Positions 1 to 7,829 of a stretch of DNA of 46,022 nucleotides are shown here, piece after piece. Made by a program: the position numbers and the translations under genes. The notes below the pieces were generated by a model. That model worked only from the letters and a program-made list of their open reading frames with translations, had not been told where the DNA came from and searched no databases. Numbering within the stretch: position 1 is the first letter of the stretch; each line of letters begins with the position of its first letter. This DNA comes from a virus: positions 1 through 46,022 of IMG/VR virus record IMGVR_UViG_3300017706_001457. The stretch is one strand, 5' to 3'.

Positions 1-30
1 AGTAATATAAATAATTTTTTCATAAGAATT

Positions 31-315
31 TTATCTTAATTTATCAATCTTTTCTTCCATTCTAACAAGGCGTTCTTTTAACTCTTTAACATCATCTTGA
101 GTTGTCATAATAGTTTGTCTAATAAGTTGATCCTTCATATCATATTCCATTCTAGTGACATCAGGTGGAGGTGCAATAGGAAGTTCTTTTGCTTCAGCTA
201 TATCTGCCTGTAATGTAAACCACATACCTACTAGAGTGAAAATTAATACCCCTATACCTACTAATGTTTTTATACTTAATTTTAAAGTTGTATCCTCGTT
301 TAATTCTTTTGCCAT
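31..315 (-). CDS. Small membrane protein with C-terminal coiled coil (unknown function)
   Basis: This 94-aa protein has a short polar N-terminus, one strong hydrophobic segment at about residues 14-36, a proline-rich hinge (PIAPPP, about 46-51) and a charged heptad-like helix at about 56-94. The topology suggests an inner-membrane anchor with a soluble coiled-coil tail. It lies 4 bases after the outer-membrane protein gene, so the two are probably co-transcribed. A single-pass membrane protein at the end of a late gene block could be a lysis component (holin-, antiholin- or spanin-like), but no family motif supports this and there is no lipobox. Function is left open. Confidence 0.65.
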   Translation of the reverse strand: MAKELNEDTTLKLSIKTLVGIGVLIFTLVGMWFTLQADIAEAKELPIAPPPDVTRMEYDMKDQLIRQTIMTTQDDVKELKERLVRMEEKIDKLR

Positions 316-319
316 TTTT

Positions 320-1363
320 TTAAAATATTACGTAATTCATCCCAATAGAAAAATCATGCCATTCTCTATTCCAGTATTTGTTGTATTTACCTTCTGCAAA
401 TACTCCTAAGTGTTTATCAAATTTATATCCTAGTATTAATCCCCCCGAGTAGTCATACCATTGACCTTCATTATATTCATGATATGAAAATTCTCCACCT
501 TGATCTAAATGATAAGGCATTAAATTCCCCCATGAATGTAACCAAAATGTTTTTGTATAATGATAATAATCAAATCCTATTATTAATGAATGTTGTATTG
601 TATTATCTAATTGATTTCTTTTTTTCTCTGTATAATTTGATAACATTTCTGGTATGGCTACTGCTTCCCATACTTCAGTTGAAGTAGCAACAGAGTTTCC
701 TGATGGGTCAAAATATTCTACATTACCTTGTCCATCAAATATAGTAGTGTAACCTTCTTCTAATGCTAAAAATGTATAGTGTAAATTTCCATTTGATAAT
801 TTCCATTCTTCTAAAGGATCATAACCATAAGGTTCAGATAAACGTTGTACTGCGCCTACATTAAATGATAATTTTGGGTTGTGTTTATATCTGTAACGTT
901 GTGATGATTCAAAATATTTAATATCAGCAAAACCATCAGCTAAATACTCAATTTTAGCAATCCATTTATCATCAATATATCTTAAAAAATGATGTTGATC
1001 TACATAATTTTCACCTTGTTGTCTTTTATAATCAACTTCAAATAAAAATTCAAATCCTTTTACTTTACCTATTGTGGTAGCATCAGAAAATGATTTTTCA
1101 GTTCCATCATAAAAGGTATTTGCACGATTTTCATAACCAAATCTAGCTATTTTTCTAATACCTGCAGTTAATGAATAATCAAAAGGAGTTTCAATTGTAG
1201 TTGTTTGTAAACCATTAGTAACAGAATATACATCTACATCAGAAATAGATGTTCCACCATTTGCTGCTGTATAAAATGTTGCAAATTTAAATATTTTCTT
1301 TAAATCTTGACTATTAGAATTAAAAGCACATAAAAGAAAAACTAAAAGTAATATTTTTTTCAT
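320..1363 (-). CDS. Phage-encoded outer-membrane beta-barrel protein with signal peptide
   Basis: The ATG at 1363 gives a 347-aa protein with a classic signal peptide (Lys-Lys, hydrophobic core, then NSNSQ, cleavage probably after Gln19). This start is preferred over the in-frame one at 1441, which would place a charged, lysine-rich stretch before the signal peptide and overlap a better gene. The mature part is rich in alternating aromatic/polar strands (for example YRYKHNPKLSFNVG and HSLIIGFDYYHYTKTFWLHSW) and ends in a strand finishing NYVIF; a terminal Phe is the hallmark of BAM-inserted outer-membrane barrels. It starts one base after the stop of the AT-hook-like gene. It probably goes to the host outer membrane. 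Possible roles are receptor masking, superinfection exclusion or altered uptake. The exact family is not recognised. Confidence 0.75.
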   Translation of the reverse strand: MKKILLLVFLLCAFNSNSQDLKKIFKFATFYTAANGGTSISDVDVYSVTNGLQTTTIETPFDYSLTAGIRKIARFGYENRANTFYDGTEKSFSDATTIGKVKGFEFLFEVDYKRQQGENYVDQHHFLRYIDDKWIAKIEYLADGFADIKYFESSQRYRYKHNPKLSFNVGAVQRLSEPYGYDPLEEWKLSNGNLHYTFLALEEGYTTIFDGQGNVEYFDPSGNSVATSTEVWEAVAIPEMLSNYTEKKRNQLDNTIQHSLIIGFDYYHYTKTFWLHSWGNLMPYHLDQGGEFSYHEYNEGQWYDYSGGLILGYKFDKHLGVFAEGKYNKYWNREWHDFSIGMNYVIF

Positions 1364-1364
1364 T

Positions 1365-1544
1365 TTATTTTTTTTTAGGTCTTCCTCTTCTTTTTTTACC
1401 TTTAGAAGCATCAATAACATCTTTAGATTGAGCTGCAACATTTTTAAGGGCCTTTTTTACGTCCTTAAATTCAGCCATCATTTCAGTAACTCTACTTTTT
1501 ATTTCATTTATTAATGAATACCACAATGTTGTTAGTTTTTTCAT
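1365..1544 (-). CDS. Small basic protein with AT-hook-like C-terminus
   Basis: This is a 59-aa ORF starting MKKLTTLWYS, found by reading the gap between nrdA and the outer-membrane protein gene. The first 40 residues look helical (NEIKSRVTEMMAEFKDVKKAL). The tail KGKKRRGRPKKK contains the RGRP core of AT-hook minor-groove binders flanked by basic residues. The stop codon is one base before the start of the next gene, and a late-promoter-like motif lies at 1557-1565. It could bind AT-rich DNA (phage or host) as a nucleoid-like or transcription-associated protein. That is inferred from the short motif only; an oligo-lysine tail can also arise by chance in such AT-rich sequence. Confidence 0.6.
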   Translation of the reverse strand: MKKLTTLWYSLINEIKSRVTEMMAEFKDVKKALKNVAAQSKDVIDASKGKKRRGRPKKK

Positions 1545-1556
1545 ATAAACATTTTA

Positions 1557-1565
1557 GTATAAATA
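1557..1565 (-). promoter_or_regulatory. Late-promoter-like motif TATTTATAC
   Basis: The coding strand reads TATTTATAC, 12 bases before the ATG of the AT-hook-like gene. It resembles the repeated TAT(T/G)TATAAC motif found before structural genes, but lacks one A. It would drive the last three genes of the window. Confidence 0.4.
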
Positions 1566-1577
1566 TGTGGTAATATG

Positions 1578-3287
1578 CTACCCGTCACAAGAAACACACT
1601 CAGCTGTACGAGATCCTAAATCTCCTTTAATTACTGAATCAGTTCTCAAATAATATAATGTTTTTATACCTAATTTCCATGCTTCCATATGAACCTGATT
1701 AATCCATTTAGGAGAGTCTGTAGGAGGAAAACATAAATTTAATGATTGAGTTTGGTCTATATATTTTTGACGTATTGCTGCTTGCCTAACTAATTCTAGT
1801 TGATTGATTTCTGCAAAAGTTAAAAATACATCTTTATCTTCTTCTGATAAAATATCAGAAGGAATATTTATAACAGAACCATCATCAGATAATATTTGAT
1901 CCCAAACTTTATTTGTATTTTTTCCTTTTTCTATAAGTAGTTTTTCTAATTCTGGGTTTTTAACAATAAATGTTCCTTTAGCACCATTAAATGTGTAAAC
2001 ATTTGCTGGTTGAGGTTCTATACCAGCTGAGCATCCTGCTATTCTTGAATTTGATACTGTTGGTGCAATAGCTAAAACATGAGTATTTCTCATACCTGTT
2101 CCTTTACACCATAAAGGTTCACCATATTCAACTGCTAATTGTCTACTTGCTGCTTCAGCTTCATTTCTAATTTTAGACATTATTGTATGAGTCCAAGCTG
2201 TTGAAGCTATAGAATTAAAAGGAAGATTTTTCTTTTGTAAAAAAGTATGCCAACCCATTACTCCTAAACCTAATGCTCTACCTTTTTTGGCATGTTTATG
2301 AGTACGTTTCATTGCTTCTTTACCATTAGTTTTTTCAACAAATTCTTCCATTACCCCATCTAAAAAGTAAGTTGCAGTTTCAACTACATCTGTATCTTTC
2401 CATTCATCATATTTAGCTAAATTTAAAGAACTTAAACAACAAATAAATGAATGTTCTTCATCTGTGTGTAATGTAATTTCAGAACATATGTTAGTCATAG
2501 AAACATGAAGGTTATTCATCATATAAGCTAAAGGATTATTTTTATTAACATTATCCTCAAACATAATATAAGGTTCACCTGTTTCTACACGTGATTTAAG
2601 TATTTCTAACCATAAAGACATAGACTCAGCATCACGATCATTTAATTTACGCATAAACGCATCATCAACAACTACACATTGATGTAAATTTAAACATTGT
2701 CTATTAGGATCACCCTTTGGTCTTCTAATTTGTAAAAATTCCTCAATATCAGGGTGGTTAATATTACAATTAACTGAAGCTGCTCCTCTTCTTACATTAC
2801 CTTGATTAGTAGCAATAATTGTTGAATCATATATTTTACACCAAGGTACTACACCTTCGCTTTTTCCATTTCCTCTAATTTCTGTTCCTCTAGCTCTTAT
2901 TCTATCAACACTAATTCCAACTCCACCCCCAGATGAAGTTAATTTCATTAATTCTGCATTTGTTAATCCAATTCCTCTAATTGAATCTGGGGTATCAACC
3001 CCAAAGCAAGAAATTGGTAGTCCTCTATCTGTTCCTGTATTTGAAATTACAGGTGAAGCTAAACCAATCCAACCATTCCAAATATATTTAAAAAATTTAG
3101 CTGCTAAATCTGGTCTTTTAAGACGATCTGCTACAGCATTTGCTACTCTCCTATATGCTTTTTTAGGAGTTTCTCCTGGGATTAAATATCCTTTAGATAT
3201 AGTAGATAATGCTACCTCATTCATCCATTCAGGATAATCTCTTCCTTTTTCCCAATTTGTATAATCTGCTATTAAATTATTATCCAT
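1578..3287 (-). CDS. nrdA: Class I ribonucleoside-diphosphate reductase, large (alpha) subunit
   Basis: This 569-aa protein reduces ribonucleotides to deoxyribonucleotides together with the adjacent NrdB. Visible active-site elements are Cys94 (LPISCFGVD, equivalent to E. coli C225), the Asn266-Cys268-Glu270 triad (NICSEI, equivalent to N437/C439/E441), Cys283 (C462 equivalent, CCLSSLNL), the tyrosine pair Tyr545-Tyr546 that relays the radical, and a C-terminal redox pair Cys564-Cys567 (ECVSCDG). It is about 190 residues shorter than E. coli NrdA because the N-terminal ATP-cone is missing: the protein starts directly at the helical domain before NGWIGLASPVISNTG. It should therefore lack dATP overall-activity inhibition, a common phage trait. 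It starts 10 bases after the nrdB stop, in the same operon. Confidence 0.95.
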   Translation of the reverse strand: MDNNLIADYTNWEKGRDYPEWMNEVALSTISKGYLIPGETPKKAYRRVANAVADRLKRPDLAAKFFKYIWNGWIGLASPVISNTGTDRGLPISCFGVDTPDSIRGIGLTNAELMKLTSSGGGVGISVDRIRARGTEIRGNGKSEGVVPWCKIYDSTIIATNQGNVRRGAASVNCNINHPDIEEFLQIRRPKGDPNRQCLNLHQCVVVDDAFMRKLNDRDAESMSLWLEILKSRVETGEPYIMFEDNVNKNNPLAYMMNNLHVSMTNICSEITLHTDEEHSFICCLSSLNLAKYDEWKDTDVVETATYFLDGVMEEFVEKTNGKEAMKRTHKHAKKGRALGLGVMGWHTFLQKKNLPFNSIASTAWTHTIMSKIRNEAEAASRQLAVEYGEPLWCKGTGMRNTHVLAIAPTVSNSRIAGCSAGIEPQPANVYTFNGAKGTFIVKNPELEKLLIEKGKNTNKVWDQILSDDGSVINIPSDILSEEDKDVFLTFAEINQLELVRQAAIRQKYIDQTQSLNLCFPPTDSPKWINQVHMEAWKLGIKTLYYLRTDSVIKGDLGSRTAECVSCDG

Positions 3288-3297
3288 TATTTACTTT

Positions 3298-4284
3298 TTA
3301 AAATATTGATCCTGCATCCCAGTCCTGTGTTCCTTTACTATAATTTGTTACTCTATTTTCAAAAAAATCAGTATGTTGTTTTCCTGCTGATAGATGGTCA
3401 AACCATTTCATTCTTTCAATAGCTGTAGGGTCAATACCATTAACTATAGGTCTATAACCTAAATCTCCCATTTTAGTATTTACTCTATGTTTGATAAAAG
3501 ATATTAAATCTTCTTTACTGCATCCTTCTAAATCACCCATTTCATATACTTTTTCAATAAAATCTACTTCTAGCTTTAATGAAAGTAAAGCAGCTTCATT
3601 AATTGCTGCCTCTAATTCAGGTGTTTTTAATTCCGGTTTTTCTTTTAAAAGTGTTCTAAATAACCAACACCCAGCATCTGAATGCATTGATTCGTCTCTA
3701 ATTGACCATTCAACTATTTGGCCAACTCCTTTTAACTTATTTCTTAATTTAAATGATAATAAAACAGCAAAAGAACTAAATAAATTTACTCCTTCTGTAA
3801 ATGCCGAGAATATAGCTAATGATTTTGCTCTTTCATGCCAATCTACTTCATCACCAAAACTAGCTGCATTTTCAGTTAAAGCTTCTATTTTAGCCATTGT
3901 GGTTTCATCTTCTAAAAACTCAGAAAAATCATCTAAACCTAATTCTTCATTTAATAAACTATAAGCTTCAGCATGAATTGTTTCCATAGCACCAAATACA
4001 GTTGCCATAGCAATAATTTCTGGTTTTCTAAACCATTTTGTAACTAATCCTGTCCAATAATCATTTACTACAGTTTCAGTTTGGGCAAAACCTTTTAAAA
4101 TAGAACCAATAATATTTTTTTCAGTTTCATTTAAGTTTTGCTTCCAATCATTAATATCTGACATCATAGGTACTTCGGTATGTATCCAATGTGCTTGTTG
4201 TTGTTTTAACCAATAGTCAAATGCTACCGGGTATTCAAAGGGTTTATAAACTATTCTTTCTTTTGTAATATCTTTCTTTGCCAT
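3298..4284 (-). CDS. nrdB: Class I ribonucleoside-diphosphate reductase, small (beta) subunit
   Basis: This 328-aa ferritin-like subunit generates and stores the radical used by NrdA. All six metal ligands can be placed by spacing against E. coli NrdB: Glu70, Glu101, His104, Glu164, Glu198 and His201, with the radical tyrosine at Tyr108 (METIHAEAY). The first ligand is Glu (FAQTETVV) where E. coli has Asp84; the 31-residue distance to Glu101 is identical to E. coli's D84-E115. Glu at this position is known from Chlamydia class Ic enzymes, but those lack the tyrosine. No N-terminal ATP-cone is present. The C-terminal tail (DWDAGSIF) is the expected NrdA-docking peptide. The stop of the helicase gene is 1 base upstream of the ATG. 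Confidence 0.95.
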   Translation of the reverse strand: MAKKDITKERIVYKPFEYPVAFDYWLKQQQAHWIHTEVPMMSDINDWKQNLNETEKNIIGSILKGFAQTETVVNDYWTGLVTKWFRKPEIIAMATVFGAMETIHAEAYSLLNEELGLDDFSEFLEDETTMAKIEALTENAASFGDEVDWHERAKSLAIFSAFTEGVNLFSSFAVLLSFKLRNKLKGVGQIVEWSIRDESMHSDAGCWLFRTLLKEKPELKTPELEAAINEAALLSLKLEVDFIEKVYEMGDLEGCSKEDLISFIKHRVNTKMGDLGYRPIVNGIDPTAIERMKWFDHLSAGKQHTDFFENRVTNYSKGTQDWDAGSIF

Positions 4285-4285
4285 T

Positions 4286-5665
4286 TTATTGTTTATTTAG
4301 TTCAAAAAATTTCTTTTTCATTTCACTTCTATCATATTTATCAATCCCACTAAAACTATTAGTTTGTGGGGTTGAAGTATTATCATCTTCATCATTATTA
4401 CCTTCCTGATATAGTTCATTTGAAACTTCAAAATGACCTGTTGATGTATCAGCTTTTACTCCAAATGTTAAACCATCCATACCATATCTATTTTTCATAA
4501 TATGGAATCTTCCAGTTCCTTCTACTTTATCTTTACGTTGTCTAGAAAGAGAAATACAAACATCTGTAATCATTATTTTATCATATGATCCAGCTGCTTT
4601 ATCTCCCTCAACAATATTATCTTTAGCACCAGCTCTATTTACTTGAGAAACACTCCAAACAGGAATATCTAATTCACGAGCTAATCCTTTTGTACTAGTA
4701 TAAATATCATCAATTTCACCTTTTCTATCAACAGTTTTTCTTTTTGAAGAAAGAAGATCTACATAATCAATAATTATTAAATCTGGTTCAATTCCTGTGT
4801 CTTTAACTTTTTGAATGTGTGCCTCTATAGTAGACATTGTTGCTTTTCCTGTTGGAAATTCTTTAATAATTAAATTTCCTTTTAAATCCCCCATTATAGA
4901 TTCAATTCTATCTTTATGTTTTTGAATTTTATCTACACTAATTTTAGAAAAATAAGCATCATATCTTCTTCCTACATATTGTTCACCTAATTCTAAAGTA
5001 TAATGTATAACATTATACCCAAATTTAACAGCATGCCCTCCTAAAGCAACTAATGACCAAGATTTACCACCTCCTGGATTACCAAATATAAGACCAAAAT
5101 CTCCATTTCCGAGGCCTCCTTGAAGTAATTGATTAATTTTATCCCAAGGGGTTTTAATTGTTGTTCTACTATCTTCTCTATATCTTGATTCAACATCTTT
5201 AGTATATTCATGTCCTATATTTTTATCTTGTCCTGCTTTAATAGCATTATTAATTAATGATCTAATAGATTCATAATCCCCTCCTTTTAATAAATCAACA
5301 CTTTGTAATAATGCTCCTTTTAATTGTTGATTTTTACAAAATGAAGAAAACTCTTCCTGAATATATTTTAAATCATCATTAGAAGTTCTATATGCTTCCT
5401 TAAGTTGTTCTTTTATAGATATTTGAAGAACTTCATTACCACATTTTTGTAATTCTACAGCTAATATCTCCATTGAGGGTGTAGTATGATATTTATCATA
5501 ATACCTTAAAATTTCCTTAATTATCCATTTATGAGCTTGATTATCAAAATATTCTTCACTTAACATATCATTTATGTTAACTAAAAATTCTTTATGGGTT
5601 AATAAAGAAGATAATACTTTTATCTGAAATCCAGTACCATAGGAGTTTAAGTTTGTTAATGTCAT
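4286..5665 (-). CDS. 41: Replicative DNA helicase, DnaB family (T4 gp41-like)
   Basis: This 459-aa protein has a helical N-terminal domain (about 1-150) and a RecA-fold helicase core. It shows a Walker A motif GNPGGGKS (about 195-202), a catalytic glutamate in HYTLELGE (about 225), a Walker B motif LIIIDYVDLL (about 295-305), a polar VWSVSQVNRAG segment (sensor/motif H3) and an arginine-containing segment KNRYGMDG near the C-terminal part of the core. This is the DnaB/gp41 family of hexameric 5'-3' helicases that unwind DNA at the fork. The C-terminal 60 residues are acidic and low-complexity and may be a loader or SSB contact. The start follows the RNase H gene by 4 bases, consistent with one replication operon. 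Confidence 0.9.
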   Translation of the reverse strand: MTLTNLNSYGTGFQIKVLSSLLTHKEFLVNINDMLSEEYFDNQAHKWIIKEILRYYDKYHTTPSMEILAVELQKCGNEVLQISIKEQLKEAYRTSNDDLKYIQEEFSSFCKNQQLKGALLQSVDLLKGGDYESIRSLINNAIKAGQDKNIGHEYTKDVESRYREDSRTTIKTPWDKINQLLQGGLGNGDFGLIFGNPGGGKSWSLVALGGHAVKFGYNVIHYTLELGEQYVGRRYDAYFSKISVDKIQKHKDRIESIMGDLKGNLIIKEFPTGKATMSTIEAHIQKVKDTGIEPDLIIIDYVDLLSSKRKTVDRKGEIDDIYTSTKGLARELDIPVWSVSQVNRAGAKDNIVEGDKAAGSYDKIMITDVCISLSRQRKDKVEGTGRFHIMKNRYGMDGLTFGVKADTSTGHFEVSNELYQEGNNDEDDNTSTPQTNSFSGIDKYDRSEMKKKFFELNKQ

Positions 5666-5669
5666 ATAA

Positions 5670-6701
5670 CTATTTTTTTATAACTAAATTTTCAAAGCAA
5701 TCTTTAACCCAAAATTCAACATTTCGAATTAAACCACCTATTTGGTCTTCATTATACATTGCTATAAATTGGTCTGGATGATATGGAAGTTCTTTTGAAG
5801 ATACAACCTCATTTAACCATTCCTTATCTTCTTTACTTAACATGGGATTACTTAAATCCATTATTTTATAATTTTTTTCTAAATCATCTTGACCATGAAT
5901 TATTCTTGCATACACAGCATGATCCGACATTTTATTCTCACAAATATCTAATATATCATCCCAATCCATATCTCTTTCTATTAATTCAGGGAATTTTTTT
6001 AACAATCCTTTTTCACCTAATCCCTTAACACCTTTAATTTTATCAGAATTATCACCTAATAAAGTTTTATGTAAAATAAAATTATGGGGAGACATTTTAT
6101 ATTTATCCATTACAGTTTTTGGAGTATAATATTCTTTTTCCATAGGGCGATATACAATAACATTTTCACTAACTAATTGTAGAAAATCTTTATCTGATGA
6201 TATAATAAATGATTTATCTTTAGGATGAGTAATAACAGATTTACTTAAATATGCTATAATATCATCAGCTTCAACTTTATCAATACTTACTGTTTTAACA
6301 GGTAATGTTTTTAAATATTGAATAATTCTAACCATTTGATCCACTTTAGCATCATCCTCATCATCCTTATCATCAAAAGCATCCCAATTAGTAATACGTT
6401 GTAAATCTCTACCTGATTTATATTCAGGCATAATATTTTTTCTATTATTAGCTGATCCTGCTCCATCAAATACTACATAAACTTGTGTAGGATTAATTTG
6501 GCGAATCATAGCTCCTAAAGAGCGAAAAAATCCACCTAAACCTCCAATATGGATACCTAAGGGATTTACCATGTTTAATACAGCGAAATTCCTAAAAAAT
6601 AGATTTAAACCATCTATAAATAAAATTCTTTCGTGAGTCTCAGTCTCTGGGCCTTGTTCTTGGATGTTATCCAAGAGCTTAAATAGTTCTTTCTGTTTCA
6701 T
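5670..6701 (-). CDS. rnh: RNase H / 5'-3' exonuclease of the FEN family (T4 Rnh-like)
   Basis: This 343-aa FEN/PIN-fold nuclease probably removes RNA primers from Okazaki fragments. Acidic metal-binding motifs occur in order: LFIDGLNLFFRNF (Asp30), VVFDGAGSANNRK followed by MPEYKSGR, VEADDIIAYL, and SSDKDFLQLV. A helix-three-turn-helix DNA-binding motif follows (GDNSDKIKGVKGLGEKGLLKKF). The length is close to T4 RNase H (305 aa) with an N-terminal extension of about 25 residues. It lies between uvsX and the helicase gene; the 52-base gap to uvsX holds a perfect-looking hairpin (6715-6747). Confidence 0.9.
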   Translation of the reverse strand: MKQKELFKLLDNIQEQGPETETHERILFIDGLNLFFRNFAVLNMVNPLGIHIGGLGGFFRSLGAMIRQINPTQVYVVFDGAGSANNRKNIMPEYKSGRDLQRITNWDAFDDKDDEDDAKVDQMVRIIQYLKTLPVKTVSIDKVEADDIIAYLSKSVITHPKDKSFIISSDKDFLQLVSENVIVYRPMEKEYYTPKTVMDKYKMSPHNFILHKTLLGDNSDKIKGVKGLGEKGLLKKFPELIERDMDWDDILDICENKMSDHAVYARIIHGQDDLEKNYKIMDLSNPMLSKEDKEWLNEVVSSKELPYHPDQFIAMYNEDQIGGLIRNVEFWVKDCFENLVIKK

Positions 6702-6714
6702 AGGATTTGATTTT

Positions 6715-6747
6715 ATACCCGAAATATACGAAAGATATTCCGGGTAT
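6715..6747 (-). promoter_or_regulatory. Intergenic hairpin between uvsX and rnh
   Basis: On the transcript, arms 6747-6735 (ATACCCGGAATAT) and 6727-6715 (ATATTTCGGGTAT) can form a 13-bp stem with one G-U pair and a 7-base loop. No T-run follows, so it is not a standard terminator. It sits 13 bases before the rnh ATG and could be an mRNA processing or stability element or a translation control site. Confidence 0.6.
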
Positions 6748-6753
6748 CAAAAT

Positions 6754-7827
6754 TTATTGTGGTTCTTCTCCAAAAGATGTTATATCGGTATAGGCTTGAT
6801 CTTCTTCAACTACTCTAAAATCACCACCACCTAAAATAGCAGCCCAATCATCTTTTCTTGCGTCTTTATAACCTTTTAATTCTCTGTCATTATCATTAAT
6901 AAATCCATGAGGGGTCATTACAATTTTACCTCTAGTAGTAACACCATTAATATGATTTTTATCAATTTGAATATTTACTCTTTTAGCAAATTCAACCTGT
7001 TTACCATCCTTAATAGCTTTAATCTTAGAAGTTCCAGCTGACATAACATTACCAAATGTAACTACAAATGTTGAATCAAACCACATTGCATAACCACCTT
7101 TATTCATTAATTTAGGTTGCCCCATTGGAGATTCTGCTTTTAACGTCCAAACTTTATTAATACATACAAGTGTATTAGTATATGGAGACGATTCTTTACG
7201 TGACAGTGTAATACGTTGATTTACACTATTACCAAACTGGGTTGACATAGCACCTGCGTTCCATTCATTGTTATTTTTATTTGATTTAATTGACATTTCA
7301 CAAGGTACTGAGCCAATTGAATCCCACAAAAATAATAAATCAAAAGGTAAATTTCCTTTCTTTTGTTCATCCATTAAATCTAAAATAAATCCAGCTACAT
7401 CTTCAATAGAATTAATAGTTTCTCTATCTACATAAATAAAATTACCATCATAATTAGTAATTTCACCTGTTTTTTTATCAACAACTTCATTAACTTCCAT
7501 ACCCATCATTTTAGCATGATCCCAAGACCATTTCATTTCTGTAATAATGAATACAGGCATTATACCTCGTTTTTGAGCTGCAACTGCAGCTTCTAAAAGT
7601 GCTGTGGTTTTACCTGTATCTGAATGTCCTCTAAGAAGTACAATATGACCCATAGGAATACCTGGAATAGAAGTAACATCTTGAAACGCTGATGATAATG
7701 GAATCCATTCTTGTTCCTTAAATTTAACATTTTGTTTTAATCCTTTTTTATCTTTAAAGGCATTTAAATCAAATTTAGATCTAAGTTCTTTGGAGGCAGC
7801 CTCCGTAAGTGATTTTCTTTTCGCCAT
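6754..7827 (-). CDS. uvsX: RecA-like recombinase (T4 UvsX-like)
   Basis: This 357-aa protein is a RecA/Rad51-family strand-exchange ATPase used in T4-type recombination-dependent replication. Walker A is GHSDTGKTT (residues 67-75), followed by the helix ALLEAAVAAQKRG and the strand FIITEMKWSW carrying the catalytic Glu. Walker B is LLFLWDSIGS. The start MAKRKSLTEA lies two bases after the SSB gene stop, so SSB and UvsX, which work together on single-stranded DNA, are translated from adjacent cistrons. The acidic C-terminus (VVEEDQAYTDITSFGEEP) resembles UvsX tails. Confidence 0.93.
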   Translation of the reverse strand: MAKRKSLTEAASKELRSKFDLNAFKDKKGLKQNVKFKEQEWIPLSSAFQDVTSIPGIPMGHIVLLRGHSDTGKTTALLEAAVAAQKRGIMPVFIITEMKWSWDHAKMMGMEVNEVVDKKTGEITNYDGNFIYVDRETINSIEDVAGFILDLMDEQKKGNLPFDLLFLWDSIGSVPCEMSIKSNKNNNEWNAGAMSTQFGNSVNQRITLSRKESSPYTNTLVCINKVWTLKAESPMGQPKLMNKGGYAMWFDSTFVVTFGNVMSAGTSKIKAIKDGKQVEFAKRVNIQIDKNHINGVTTRGKIVMTPHGFINDNDRELKGYKDARKDDWAAILGGGDFRVVEEDQAYTDITSFGEEPQ

Positions 7828-7829
7828 AT

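Noticed and set aside
1363-1441. Upstream start for the outer-membrane protein at 1441
   Set aside because: It would put a charged segment in front of an excellent signal peptide and overlap the 59-aa AT-hook-like ORF.
3491-3964. Plus-strand 157-aa ORF inside nrdB
   Set aside because: It is antisense to a well-supported enzyme gene and has a low-quality composition (Ser/Lys/Asn) with no motif.
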